Shown here: in pieces, positions 33,772-42,678 of the stretch
Position numbering within the stretch: the first letter of the stretch is position 1
How the letters are laid out: every line of letters begins with the position of its first letter
DNA from: Methanomassiliicoccaceae archaeon UBA71
Lineage (GTDB): Archaea; Thermoplasmatota; Thermoplasmata; Methanomassiliicoccales; Methanomethylophilaceae
Direction: 5' to 3'
Assembly: GCA_002504405.1 (NCBI GenBank)
Contig: DARO01000013.1
Coordinates: 1-64,000, forward strand
DNA: 64,000 nucleotides
Notes under the pieces: generated by a model
What the model was told of the DNA's origin: nothing
Databases searched by the model: none
Seen by the model: the letters and a program-made list of their open reading frames with translations, nothing else
Made by a program: the position numbers and the translations under genes

Positions 33772-35184
33772 TCAATCGACCTGCGAGGACACGATGTCCT
33801 CCACGATGTCCAGGAACTCCTCCTTCTTGTCCGGAGGTATGGTGGCGCCCGCCGCCACAGTGTGCCCTCCCCCGTATCCACCTACGAGTTCGGCGGCGGT
33901 CTTCATGACCGACGAGAGGTCTAGGCCCTTGTCGACAAGGCTCCTGTCCGCCCTGGCGGACACCTTTACGCCATCGTCGGAGTCTGCGAAAGCGATTATG
34001 GGGATGTTCCTGACGCACTCCCCGGAGCTGAGCACCATCCCTGCGACGATTCCGACCACAGTCTCCTTTACCTCGGAGCCGGCGTCGAACCATTGGATGA
34101 ACCTCCTCTGTCTGAGGAGGTGGTTGTCCTTGATGTATGACATGGCTGAGGAGATGTGCCGCCTGTGCTCGGCACGGTTGCGGTCCGCGTCTTGAAGCGC
34201 GGTCATGTCCCCCCGGCAGATCCTCAATCCGGTATCCGCGTCGTCGTAACGGCCACTCGAGTTCAGAATCGTCGCGAATTCCTTTGCGTCCCTCAGCCCA
34301 GTGCCCCTGGGCATGTTCGGGAGGAGGTACATCTCCCCGTGGGCCCTCTGGCGGTCGCTCGGGTCCGCCATGTCCAGGATCCTCTCTATGGCACGGTCCT
34401 TCTCGTCGCGGGACAGGTCGTTCCAAACCCTCCATCTCCCGTTGCTCTTGCCGCGAATGCCGAGCGAGTCGAGGAACTCGAGGCATCCCTGGGCGTTCTC
34501 GCTGAGGCCAGGGATGCGCGGGTCGGAAGAGAACTGCAGGTACTGGTTCAGGGGACGCGTCTCACGTCCGAAGAATCTGAGGTCCTCCTCGACGACCACG
34601 TCCCCATTGGCGACCGCATCCTGGAGGATCGTCCTGTTGAGCCCGACCAGGGCAGACGCGGCGGAGTCCTGGAAGTCCCCCACGGCTCCGACGACTGCCA
34701 GATATGCCATGTCCGAATTGGATGGGTCGCACTCCTTCGACAGCAGGTACGTCATACCGGCACCGCACACTTCCGTGGTCCCGTCCATCCCGTAGGTGTG
34801 GGGGTTCAGATGGTGCATGCCGGAGAAGCTGTCGAGGACGGTCTGGCTCTTCATCCAGCGAGGGTCAGGGACATGGTGGTCGGTGATGATCAGGCTGTCC
34901 CTGTCGAACTCCGACAGATATCCGCTCCCGAGGTCGCATATCCAGACGAGGTCCTCGCGGCGGCCGTTGACTTCCTTCACGACCTCTTCCGTGATCTTCT
35001 TCTCGAAGCAGACGGTGCGCTCGATGCCCAGACGCTCCGCGGTCATGTCGGCGATCGCGCCTGCGGAGATCCCGTCGGCATCGATGTGCGTCACGATCCT
35101 GACGCTATCCGCATCCTTCAGGGCCCTGGCGGCCGATGCCAGGTCCCTGCGCATGCGGTCGAGGTTACCAGCGGAAGCCGGCAT
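33772..35184 (-). CDS. DHH-DHHA1 phosphoesterase (archaeal RecJ/GAN-like)
   Basis: A 470-residue DHH-family nuclease, similar in length to the GINS-associated nuclease GAN. Motifs: VTHIDADGISAGAI near residue 32, IITDHHVPDP with the DHH signature near residue 98, and AVVGAVGDFQD near 165. The C-terminal DHHA1 substrate-binding GGYGGGHTVAAGATIPP lies near 440. Such enzymes degrade single-stranded DNA or RNA and attend the replisome in archaea. Its start overlaps the RNase H-like gene by 20 nt, so the two nucleases are co-expressed. Confidence 0.87.
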   Translation of the reverse strand: MPASAGNLDRMRRDLASAARALKDADSVRIVTHIDADGISAGAIADMTAERLGIERTVCFEKKITEEVVKEVNGRREDLVWICDLGSGYLSEFDRDSLIITDHHVPDPRWMKSQTVLDSFSGMHHLNPHTYGMDGTTEVCGAGMTYLLSKECDPSNSDMAYLAVVGAVGDFQDSAASALVGLNRTILQDAVANGDVVVEEDLRFFGRETRPLNQYLQFSSDPRIPGLSENAQGCLEFLDSLGIRGKSNGRWRVWNDLSRDEKDRAIERILDMADPSDRQRAHGEMYLLPNMPRGTGLRDAKEFATILNSSGRYDDADTGLRICRGDMTALQDADRNRAEHRRHISSAMSYIKDNHLLRQRRFIQWFDAGSEVKETVVGIVAGMVLSSGECVRNIPIIAFADSDDGVKVSARADRSLVDKGLDLSSVMKTAAELVGGYGGGHTVAAGATIPPDKKEEFLDIVEDIVSSQVD

Positions 35185-35926
35185 GATCCCTCACCAGTTT
35201 ATCGAAAATGCGGTCGGCGATGACCTCCAGGTTCATCGTGTCCGCACGGTTGTACTCTGTCAGGATGTCGAGGGCGTCACGGTCGCCGTTCCTCTGCCAC
35301 ATCTTCCAGAGCCTGACGGCGTCGGCACCGTCGACCCCCTCTATCTCGTCCGACCTGGTTATCCCCATCTCTATTTCAAGGGGTTTGAGCCCCCCTCTGT
35401 ACCCGACCTTCCTGGAAGCGAAGCGCAGGTCGTACATCGGAAAGTCCCAGCATACCTCCGGGAAGCTGTTCCTCAGCACCGGTACGTCGAAGCAGCTACC
35501 GTTGAACGTGACGAGCATCGCCGCCCCGTCGAGGGCCTGCGACAGCGCCTCCGGGGTCAGGTCGATACCCTCCGTGAGGGTGACGGTGTCCCCCATTCCG
35601 TGGAGCGTTACGACGGTCACCAGCGAGTCCCTAGAAAGGCTGTCTGTCTCTATATCCAGATAGACGGCGCGGTCCCTGAACCGCCTGTACATCCTCCATG
35701 CCTCCCCCTTGGGGATCATCTCGGCGAGGCCGGAGCAGTCCCCGTCGTCGAGGAGCTCCGATGCCTGCATGATGACGGAGTCCCCTCTGGACTTGGCGTC
35801 GCTCTTCATGGAGCCGACGGAATCCGCGGACAGGAAATCATCCCATGACAGGACTCCCGACTCCCAGATCGCCCTCTCCTTCTTGGCGCCCACCGCCGGC
35901 AGCATCTGGAATGTGTGGGTGATCAT
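35165..35926 (-). CDS. RNase H-like (YprB/TM0106-type) exonuclease-like protein
   Basis: A DEDD-superfamily nuclease-like protein of 253 residues. After an N-terminal helical part (HTFQMLPAVGAKKERAIWESGVLSWDDFL, a helix-hairpin-like segment) comes AVYLDIETDSL with the first acidic pair. LVTFNGSCFDVPVL and EYNRADTMNLEV supply the rest of the metal site. The family includes DNA/RNA exonucleases. The ATG at 35926 is preferred to 35953 because TGTTTATGTG (35958-35949) is placed about 26 nt upstream. It runs into the DHH gene with a 20-nt overlap. Substrate unknown. Confidence 0.82.
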   Translation of the reverse strand: MITHTFQMLPAVGAKKERAIWESGVLSWDDFLSADSVGSMKSDAKSRGDSVIMQASELLDDGDCSGLAEMIPKGEAWRMYRRFRDRAVYLDIETDSLSRDSLVTVVTLHGMGDTVTLTEGIDLTPEALSQALDGAAMLVTFNGSCFDVPVLRNSFPEVCWDFPMYDLRFASRKVGYRGGLKPLEIEMGITRSDEIEGVDGADAVRLWKMWQRNGDRDALDILTEYNRADTMNLEVIADRIFDKLVRDHAGFRW

Positions 35927-36072
35927 GCCCGGATGTATCCGCTGGAACCACATAAACAATGTGCCCCTGGGACTTGCCGGTGGGCCCTGACATCCAACAA
36001 AACGGAGGGTAGCGGGGCCCGAATCTGGTAGCGGGCAACCCCTTTTATCCGCCCAACCCTTCCGAGCGTACC

Positions 36073-36186
36073 ATGAGATGTGCCTACTGCGGTTCCGAGA
36101 TTCCAGTCCTCTACCCCTTCTCTATGTGCCCCACCTGCGGTCAGCCGATAGACAAGCCCGCATCGTCCGGGAACGCCCCATCCTGA
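36073..36186 (+). CDS. 37-aa zinc-ribbon microprotein
   Basis: The 37-residue product has two knuckles, MRCAYCGSE and MCPTCGQP, fitting a single structural zinc site. Support for a real gene: TTTTATCC at 36043-36050 lies 26 nt before the ATG, so this ATG is the predicted first codon of a leaderless mRNA, and the next gene starts 14 nt after its stop. It is probably the leader of a two-gene operon with the phosphoesterase. Function unknown. It is below usual annotation size limits. Confidence 0.65.
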   Translation: MRCAYCGSEIPVLYPFSMCPTCGQPIDKPASSGNAPS

Positions 36187-36200
36187 ACCGGCCGGATAGG

Positions 36201-36923
36201 ATGAGGGAGAAGCAGATTCTGCCGGGCGTTCGCATCACGAGCGACCGCTGCCTCATCCTGGATGACGGCCCCACGGCAGTCATCGGCGACCTGCACCTGG
36301 GTTACGAGAGGGCCCTGGAGCAGGAGGGGATGTACATACCCCGCATAAACACGGATTCCATTCGCGACACCCTCAACGATATAATCTGCAGGTACGAGCC
36401 GTCCAGGATCGTCCTGCTTGGCGATGTAAAGCACGATTTCAAGAGGGCAGGCTACGAGGAGAAGAGCGAGGTCCGCCGCGTCATCCAGCTCATCTCGGAG
36501 GCCGCTGACGCCGTCATCGTCAAGGGGAACCACGACAACTACATCCAGAACATCATCTCCGACCTTGGCATACTTGCCGTGGATCATGTGGACATCATGG
36601 GATTCAGGCTGGAGCACGGCCATGTGGACTCCGGTGTCAGGCCCGTCATAATCGGTCACGAGCACCCCTCCGTCCGCATACCCGGTTCGGTCGGGGGAGG
36701 GATGAAGATCCAGTGCTTCGTCCATGCGCGTGCGGACGGGGTCATCGTTCTGCCCCCCTTCAGCCCGTTCTCATCCGGGAACGACCTGGTCCTGGACAGG
36801 AGCTGCGTGATGGCCCCTGCGCTAAAGAACTCCGATTTCGCCTCCGCCGAGCTGTACGGGGTCACGGACATGGGCCTGATGGACCTGGGTACTTTGAAGG
36901 ACCTGTCCGAGGTCGTTCTGTGA
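36201..36923 (+). CDS. Calcineurin-like metallophosphoesterase
   Basis: A 240-residue phosphoesterase with the complete dinuclear metal motif set: GDLHLGYE near residue 32, LLGDVKHDF near 75, KGNHDNY near 115, and LEHGH with IIGHEHP near 140-160. This matches the archaeal SbcD/Mre11-related single-domain phosphoesterases, often found beside Lhr helicases, though no helicase is adjacent here. Likely a nuclease or nucleotide phosphodiesterase; the exact substrate is unknown. The ATG at 36201 is preferred because the longer frame covers the zinc-ribbon gene. Confidence 0.85.
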   Translation: MREKQILPGVRITSDRCLILDDGPTAVIGDLHLGYERALEQEGMYIPRINTDSIRDTLNDIICRYEPSRIVLLGDVKHDFKRAGYEEKSEVRRVIQLISEAADAVIVKGNHDNYIQNIISDLGILAVDHVDIMGFRLEHGHVDSGVRPVIIGHEHPSVRIPGSVGGGMKIQCFVHARADGVIVLPPFSPFSSGNDLVLDRSCVMAPALKNSDFASAELYGVTDMGLMDLGTLKDLSEVVL

Positions 36924-36976
36924 CGTAAACGCTGGATGGGTGCGTTCCCGGACCGCTCCATTTCCTAAGCAGGTCC

Positions 36977-37021
36977 TTATTTATAGGGTAAAGTGTTTCC
37001 CACTTCCAAGGAGAAATCAAA
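36977..37021 (+). promoter_or_regulatory. Promoter and short leader of the CoM methyltransferase gene
   Basis: TTATTTATA (36977-36985) is a strong TATA box with a predicted start near 37007. A leader of about 15 nt carries AAGGAGA 6-8 nt before the ATG. With the mcr operon, this is one of the few genes here with a clear promoter plus Shine-Dalgarno pairing. Confidence 0.65.
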
Positions 37022-38059
37022 ATGTCTATGACTCCTAGAGACAGAGTACTTGCTGCTATGAAAGGCGAATCCCTGGACAGGCCCCCCGTAGCCATCTTCA
37101 CCCAGTCCGCCACTCTCGGACAGATGGAGAAAGTCGGTGCCGCCTGGCCCGAGGCTCACAAGAGCGCTGAGCTCATGGCCAAACTCGGTGCCGCCCAGGC
37201 CGACGTCTTCGGCTTCGAGTGCGTCAGGGCTCCTTTCTGCCTGACCGCTGAGTCCGAGAGGCTCGGTGCCACCGTCCAGGTCGAGAAGAAGGACGCTTCC
37301 CCCATGATCAAGTCCCACCCCTTCAAGTTCGACCCCATGATGTCCGAGTACGACGACCCCGCCAACCTGATGGCCCCCGAGGAGTTCATCAAGGGCGGCA
37401 GGCCTGCCGAGGCCATCAAGGCCATGGAGCTCCTGGCCAAGTCCCACGGCGAGAACTACGCCATCGTCGCTGGAAACACCGGACCCTTCACCCTGACCGG
37501 AAACCTCGTCAACACCGAGAACATGGTCTTCGGAATGATGATGGCCCCCGAGGAGGTCGACAAGTGGGTCTCCGCCGTCAACCCCATCGTCACCGCCTAC
37601 ACCCACGCCCTGATGGATGCCGGTGCCGACGTCGTTCAGTGCTCCGAGCCTTCCGGTTCCACCGACATGCTCGCTCCCGACATGTTCGAGGAGGCCGCCG
37701 GCCAGCACGTCAAGACATCCCTGAAGCCCAAGGAGGGCAAGTACACCGTCCTGCACATCTGCGGAGACACCTACCCCATCCTCGACCAGATGATCGCCAC
37801 CGGCGTCACCGGTATCTCCATCGAGGAGAAGGTCGAGCCCGAGAAGGCCGCCGAGAAGGTCGGAGGAAAGACCGTCCTCGTCGGAAACGTCGGATCCGTC
37901 AGGCCCCTGTTCCAGGGAACCCCCGAGGAAGTCGACGCCGCCGCCAAGCGCTCCGCCGCTGCCGGATTCAACGTCATCTCCTCCGGATGCGGAATCGCCG
38001 TCGCTACCCCCGACGCGAACATGGAAGCCCTCGTCAAGGCCATCAAGTCCCTGGCTTGA
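37022..38059 (+). CDS. Methylcobamide:CoM methyltransferase (MtaA/MtbA family)
   Basis: A 345-residue uroporphyrinogen decarboxylase-fold methyltransferase that moves methyl groups from a methylated corrinoid protein to coenzyme M, supplying methyl-CoM to Mcr. The expected zinc ligands are the HxC in VLHICGDTYP (about residue 245) and the Cys in ISSGCGIAVATP (about 322). MtaA (methanol) and MtbA (methylamines) cannot be separated reliably by eye. Very biased codons (GCC, AAG, CTC), a strong promoter and ribosome-binding site and a strong terminator indicate high expression. It is monocistronic. Confidence 0.93.
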   Translation: MSMTPRDRVLAAMKGESLDRPPVAIFTQSATLGQMEKVGAAWPEAHKSAELMAKLGAAQADVFGFECVRAPFCLTAESERLGATVQVEKKDASPMIKSHPFKFDPMMSEYDDPANLMAPEEFIKGGRPAEAIKAMELLAKSHGENYAIVAGNTGPFTLTGNLVNTENMVFGMMMAPEEVDKWVSAVNPIVTAYTHALMDAGADVVQCSEPSGSTDMLAPDMFEEAAGQHVKTSLKPKEGKYTVLHICGDTYPILDQMIATGVTGISIEEKVEPEKAAEKVGGKTVLVGNVGSVRPLFQGTPEEVDAAAKRSAAAGFNVISSGCGIAVATPDANMEALVKAIKSLA

Positions 38060-38090
38060 TCGTGCAGAGGTAAAACTCCAATACAGGCCC

Positions 38091-38129
38091 GGCCGTGCCT
38101 GGGGCGGTTCCGCCCGAAACGGCCTTTTT
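38091..38129 (+). terminator. Terminator of the CoM methyltransferase gene
   Basis: GGCCGT (38091-38096) pairs with ACGGCC (38119-38124), enclosing an inner GGGCGGTTCCGCCC hairpin, followed by TTTTT. Confidence 0.75.
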
Positions 38130-38232
38130 CAATTCGGCATCCATTGGGTGGCTGTCGACGGTGTCCGGCGACTGGCAGGGGTATCAATGGAAGCGAGCGG
38201 CGAAGCATCTCCGCACAGCGTAGAAATGGGGC

Positions 38233-38250
38233 CCGGCGGTAGCCCGCCGG
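38233..38250 (-). terminator. Hairpin downstream of argF
   Basis: CCGGCGG and CCGCCGG flank a 4-nt loop, 10 nt past the argF stop on the minus strand. Between this and the methyltransferase terminator (38130-38232) I see nothing functional. Confidence 0.5.
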
Positions 38251-38259
38251 TAAGGGATT

Positions 38260-39180
38260 TCAATCCTTCATGAGGGTGTACAGTACGGCCTTCTGGGCAT
38301 GCAGCCTGTTCTCCGCCTGGTCGAAGACGACGCTCTGGGGTCCGTCCATCACCTCGGCGGTTATCTCCTGGCCCCTGTGGGCAGGGAGGCAGTGCATGAC
38401 GATGCAGGTGGGCTTGGCGATGCTCAGCAGGTCGCTGTTGATCTGGTAGTCCTTGAACAGCTTGATTGCCTCGTCCTCGGGGGTCTTGTCGCCCATCGAG
38501 ATCCATGTGTCCGTGTACAGGACGTCCGCGTCCTGGCATGCCTCCTTCGGGTCATGGGAGGCGATGATCTTGGATCCGTTCTCCTCGGCGATCTTGGTCG
38601 CTCTCCACATGATCTCAGCATTGGGCATGCGCACTGCGGGGCAGCAGGCGACCATGTCGATGCCCATGATGGCGCAGGCGTAGAGCAGGGAGTTGCATAC
38701 GTTGTTGCCGTCGCCGAGGTAAACGAGCTTTTTGCCACGGAACCCTCCGAGCTTCTCCTTGATGGTTACCATGTCGGCCAGTGCTTGGCAGGGGTGCTCC
38801 AGGTTGTCAAGTCCGCTGATGACGGGGACTGTGGCGTACTCCCCGAACTTGTCCATCATCTTGTAGTCGAAGGCGCGGTACATTATCCCATGGACGAACC
38901 TGCTCATCACGCGGGCGGTGTCCTCGACTGTCTCGCTGTGGACCCCCATCTGCATCTTGGACTCGTCGATGTACAGAGCGTGTCCTCCCAGCTCGGTGAT
39001 TGCCACGTCGAACGAGATCCTCGTCCTGGTGCTGGGCTTCTCGAATATCATCGCCAGAGTCTTGCCTTTGAGGGGGTCACCGTGGTGTCCGCGCTCGGCC
39101 TTAAGTCTGATCGCGAGGTCGACCATCTCCGGCCACTTGTCCTGCATGTCGGAGACGGAAATCAAATCTCTCTTTGCCAT
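38260..39180 (-). CDS. argF: Ornithine carbamoyltransferase
   Basis: Converts ornithine and carbamoyl phosphate to citrulline in arginine synthesis. The carbamoyl-phosphate motif KPSTRTRISFD near residue 50, HPCQALADM near 128 and the ornithine-binding MHCLPAHRG near 268 are diagnostic, as opposed to aspartate carbamoyltransferase. The 306-residue length is typical. TGTTATCAA at about 39212-39204 predicts a leaderless start. It appears monocistronic, with a hairpin after the stop. Confidence 0.96.
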   Translation of the reverse strand: MAKRDLISVSDMQDKWPEMVDLAIRLKAERGHHGDPLKGKTLAMIFEKPSTRTRISFDVAITELGGHALYIDESKMQMGVHSETVEDTARVMSRFVHGIMYRAFDYKMMDKFGEYATVPVISGLDNLEHPCQALADMVTIKEKLGGFRGKKLVYLGDGNNVCNSLLYACAIMGIDMVACCPAVRMPNAEIMWRATKIAEENGSKIIASHDPKEACQDADVLYTDTWISMGDKTPEDEAIKLFKDYQINSDLLSIAKPTCIVMHCLPAHRGQEITAEVMDGPQSVVFDQAENRLHAQKAVLYTLMKD

Positions 39181-39258
39181 GACGGCTTATTGTCCGATAG
39201 GTTGATAACACTATTGTGCTGCAATGGACATAAAACGTGGTGGTGAGTCCAGACTCGG

Positions 39259-40359
39259 TCATCTCTTGACGATGATGCACACGATGTCCTCATCCGCTAC
39301 AACATGGTCCATACCGACGGTCTGGCCGGGGAACTTGGCGCTCTTCCCCCAGATCATGGCGTAGCGGAAGTTGTTCTTGAAGTCCCTGTGGATGAGCTCG
39401 CAGACATCACCAACCGTGTTGCCGCGCTTCACGATAAGCGGGACTTCCAGGTCCGCCTCCTGACCCTGCGGCTTCAGGAAAATGCGAATCATGTCGATGG
39501 TGTCGTACATGGTCTGCTTCAGATCGTCTATCCCGTATCCGGTGGCGGCAGATATGGGGACGCACTGGTACTGCTTGTGCATCTCCAGCACGGCCTCGAG
39601 CTGTCCAGGCTTGGCGAGGTCGACCTTGTTGATCGCCATCACCGCCTTGATGTATACCCTGTTGCCAGCAAGGACATCCAGCATCTGCTCAACATCGATG
39701 TCCTCGCGGACGACGACCGTGGCATTAACATGGCCGTAGGCGGCCGTCATGTCCTTGATGGTGTCCACGTCGATCTTGGTGAGTTTGAGAGTTGGCTTGA
39801 CGAGGATTCCGCCGTGGTCGGAACCTGTGATGACGACGTCCGGCCTCTTCTGGTTTAGGCGTATGCCGGCGTTGTACAGTTCCTTGAAGAGAACGTTCAT
39901 GTTGGGGTTGAAGATGTCCACGACCAGGAGGATGACATCGGCGGACCTCGCCGCCGCGATGACCTCCCTTCCCCTTCCCTTTCCGCGAGATGCGTCCTTG
40001 ATGAGTCCAGGCATGTCCAGGATCTGGATCTTGGCGTGGTTGTACTCCATGACTCCGGGGACGACATCCAGGGTGGTGAAGTGGTATGCCCCGACCTCGG
40101 ATTTCGCTCCCGTGAGCTGATTGAGCAGGGTGGACTTACCGACCGATGGGAACCCGACGAGTGCCACCGTGGCGTTCCCAGCCTTCTTGACGTAGAATCC
40201 CTTCGTGGGGCCCTTCGAGGCGCGCCTCTTCTCCTCCTCGAGAGACAGTTTGGCGATCTTAGCCTTCAGCTTGCCTATGTGCGCCTCGGTAGCTTTGTTG
40301 TACTTGGTCTTGGAGATCTGCTCCTCCAATTCCTTGATCTGCTCCTCGATGGTCGCCAT
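39259..40359 (-). CDS. DRG-family GTP-binding protein with TGS domain
   Basis: A 366-residue developmentally-regulated GTP-binding protein of the Obg/DRG class, ribosome-associated in archaea and eukaryotes. An N-terminal coiled-coil-like segment precedes the G domain (G1 VGFPSVGKSTLLNQLTG, G2 YHFTTLD, G3 DMPGLIKDAS, G4 NKVDLA). A C-terminal TGS domain (VPLIVKRGNTVGDVCELIHRDF) completes it. CCGTATTAAGG near 40391-40401 is the likely promoter element. Separate from argF by 78 nt. Probably a translation or stress factor. Confidence 0.93.
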   Translation of the reverse strand: MATIEEQIKELEEQISKTKYNKATEAHIGKLKAKIAKLSLEEEKRRASKGPTKGFYVKKAGNATVALVGFPSVGKSTLLNQLTGAKSEVGAYHFTTLDVVPGVMEYNHAKIQILDMPGLIKDASRGKGRGREVIAAARSADVILLVVDIFNPNMNVLFKELYNAGIRLNQKRPDVVITGSDHGGILVKPTLKLTKIDVDTIKDMTAAYGHVNATVVVREDIDVEQMLDVLAGNRVYIKAVMAINKVDLAKPGQLEAVLEMHKQYQCVPISAATGYGIDDLKQTMYDTIDMIRIFLKPQGQEADLEVPLIVKRGNTVGDVCELIHRDFKNNFRYAMIWGKSAKFPGQTVGMDHVVADEDIVCIIVKR

Positions 40360-40404
40360 AGCTCTGCCCCAGTCCCCTGTGATGTGCCACCCGTATTAAG
40401 GGTT

Positions 40405-41325
40405 TTACTTGGAGAGGTACTCTCCGACGTACCTCCGGGAGACGGCCATGGCCTCGTCGCCGTCGATCGCGCCCTCAAGGAACCCGAGGGCGGCTTCCTG
40501 GACATCCGTCCCGATGCCTATCATGCCGGCTTCCGCCCATGCCGCGGCCAGCAGGTCCATTCTCCCATCATCGTCAGCTGATTCGTCGATGGCGACAGCG
40601 AGGATGTCCATGAACTCCTGCATCGCTCTTATGTCCCTCTCGATGGACTCCGCCAGCTCATCTCCTGTCGCGAGCTTTCCGGCAAGGCCGCAGATCGTGT
40701 CCGAGATCTCTATGAAGTCGGAGCATATCCCGCGCATCTCCCTGAGGTCGTTCTCCGTCTGAGGGATCTCGACCGTGATGTTGTAGAGCGTGAGTGCCAG
40801 ATTGTGCAGGCGTCTGGCATCGTCCATCAGGTCCATGATGTCGGAGAACCCGTACAGCATGGACTCCAGCATCACATGCGGGCCGTCGTCCTCCGTGTAG
40901 GGGAGGGCGGCCTTCAGCACTCTGCCGGCGCCTCCGCTGTAGGGGGTGCCGTCGGAGATGGAGTCCACGATCCTTCTGAGGACGGTGTTCCTGATGCACT
41001 CCACGACATCCTTGTCGTCCGGGTGCCCGGCAATCAGGTCAAGGCAGGATTGGACCGCGGCGTCCGTGTTGCCGGCCATCATCTGGTCCGCCATCCTGTC
41101 GACTTCCGAGCTCCATGGCCTGTCGGAGTAGTCCTCCACAGGGGTATCCCCCTCGCCCAGGATCCCGGGAAGCATGAGTATGCTGCAGATGGGTTCCTCT
41201 ACCGGGCTTGCGCCATCGAGGCAGTCGAGCCTGCACCCGCAGTGCATGCAGAAGCGTGATTCGTCGTCATCGTCCACAAGGGCGCGCTTCCCGCATCCCT
41301 GGCAGGGCAAGGTGTACAGTGCCAT
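40405..41325 (-). CDS. Zinc-ribbon protein with acidic helical domain, unknown function
   Basis: A 306-residue soluble protein: N-terminal zinc ribbon (CQGCGKRAL...FCMHCGCRL), an acidic linker and a long helical domain rich in Asp, Glu, Met and Ile. It resembles the protein at 5043-5900 in layout, length and composition, so the two may be distant paralogues. The ATG at 41325 is chosen because GATATAGTAA (41354-41345) lies about 25 nt upstream; two further in-frame ATGs at 41340 and 41343 would fall too close to the TATA box. No known family. Confidence 0.68.
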   Translation of the reverse strand: MALYTLPCQGCGKRALVDDDDESRFCMHCGCRLDCLDGASPVEEPICSILMLPGILGEGDTPVEDYSDRPWSSEVDRMADQMMAGNTDAAVQSCLDLIAGHPDDKDVVECIRNTVLRRIVDSISDGTPYSGGAGRVLKAALPYTEDDGPHVMLESMLYGFSDIMDLMDDARRLHNLALTLYNITVEIPQTENDLREMRGICSDFIEISDTICGLAGKLATGDELAESIERDIRAMQEFMDILAVAIDESADDDGRMDLLAAAWAEAGMIGIGTDVQEAALGFLEGAIDGDEAMAVSRRYVGEYLSK

Positions 41326-41449
41326 GTCAGACGAGCACATCATTTTACTATATCACTCCTTGGTGGAGGGTTCTTCATGACACGATTACGACGGAGTTAC
41401 CGTGCCTGGCGTGGTAGGTAATATATGGAGCCCCTGTTTTCGAGTTCTA

Positions 41450-42568
41450 ATGAGCGAGACAAGGGAGGGCAGGAAGTCCATCGCCGGAGGGCTGATTAAC
41501 GACTTCAAAACCCTCAGTAAAAAGCAGATCGCCGCGATCGTAGCCGGATTGGTCATCGCCATAGTCGTGGAGATGTACATGACCTGCATGGGGTTCTTCC
41601 TCGCAGCGGTGTTCCTGTACATGATCCCCCACATGACTGGCGTATCATCCGTGAAGATCAAGGCGATCCTCGGAGCCGTCTTCATGGCCCTGGTTATCCT
41701 CTTGGGTACGTTTGTCATGGCACCCAACATCCAGGCACTGGAGGACGAGATCGAAGTAGATAACGACTATGTCATGAATGCATCGTACGATCCAGAGACC
41801 CAGACCGTCTCCTTCCAGGTGAATCCCGGAGAGTACGAGAACTGGGAGTTCAAGGTCGAGTACAGTCCTGTGGAACAGATATCGTTCGGACGGATAGGGT
41901 TCAACACCAATATGTCCGAGGTGACGGTCGACAACCTAACGGCTACAGGGGACGGATGGTATTCCGGAAGCGTAGTCTTGAATCTGTCCGATGGAAATCT
42001 GTATGTGGTGTACGTCACCCTGGTCCACGACAACTCGTCTACGAGGGTTCTCGGGTTCGTCATCAACGAGGGGGCGACGGACAGCGATATCACCGACCTT
42101 ATGTTCAACGGCGCCCTGTATCAGGCACTCTATGCCGGTCTGATATTCTATCTCATCCTGATCTTCTCCGCCATCATGAGGAGGACCGCTGAGAAGACAC
42201 GCTGCAAGATGGAGGCCGATGGCAGGCTGTACCCCAAGGGATACGGCACCTGCAAGGAATGCGGTGCCATGGTCCTGCCCGGGGAGGTCACATGCAGGAA
42301 GTGCGGAGCATACATCGACGTCCCTGACGAGATGAGGGCGAAGAAGAAGGATTTCTTCCAGTGCTCCGAATGCGGCGCAGAGGTTCCGTCGGATGCGGAC
42401 CACTGCCCCAAGTGCGGTGCCAAGTTCGACGAGGTCGAGAACGTCGTCGTCCATGAGGACGGCAGTGTGGACACCTCCGACAGCGATGTGGTCTGCCCCG
42501 AATGCGGCGCATCCGTCCCGGCCAACGCGGACTGGTGCCCCAGCTGTGGCAGGAAGCTCAAGGAATGA
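41450..42568 (+). CDS. Membrane protein with three C-terminal zinc ribbons
   Basis: A 372-residue integral membrane protein. Two or three N-terminal transmembrane helices (about residues 22-100) precede a beta-rich external domain (residues about 110-220). One more helix follows (YAGLIFYLILIFSAIM), then a cytosolic tail with three double-CxxC zinc ribbons (CKECGAM...CRKCGAY, CSECGAE...CPKCGAK, CPECGAS...CPSCGRK). A TATA-like TAATATATGG at 41418-41427 lies about 26 nt before the ATG. The function is unknown; zinc-ribbon tails often mediate protein contacts. A strong terminator follows. Confidence 0.75.
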   Translation: MSETREGRKSIAGGLINDFKTLSKKQIAAIVAGLVIAIVVEMYMTCMGFFLAAVFLYMIPHMTGVSSVKIKAILGAVFMALVILLGTFVMAPNIQALEDEIEVDNDYVMNASYDPETQTVSFQVNPGEYENWEFKVEYSPVEQISFGRIGFNTNMSEVTVDNLTATGDGWYSGSVVLNLSDGNLYVVYVTLVHDNSSTRVLGFVINEGATDSDITDLMFNGALYQALYAGLIFYLILIFSAIMRRTAEKTRCKMEADGRLYPKGYGTCKECGAMVLPGEVTCRKCGAYIDVPDEMRAKKKDFFQCSECGAEVPSDADHCPKCGAKFDEVENVVVHEDGSVDTSDSDVVCPECGASVPANADWCPSCGRKLKE

Positions 42569-42575
42569 ACCAAAC

Positions 42576-42600
42576 GCCCCGGCGCTTTGCCGGGGCTTCT
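42576..42600 (+). terminator. Terminator after the zinc-ribbon membrane protein
   Basis: GCCCCGGC (42576-42583) pairs with GCCGGGGC (42589-42596), followed by TTCTTTCTTT. Confidence 0.7.
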
Positions 42601-42678
42601 TTCTTTATCGGTTCAAAATAAGGGATGGGGGCTGTGCCCCCGTAAGATGTTTCTGCCGGGGCGCGCCCGGCAGCGTGA

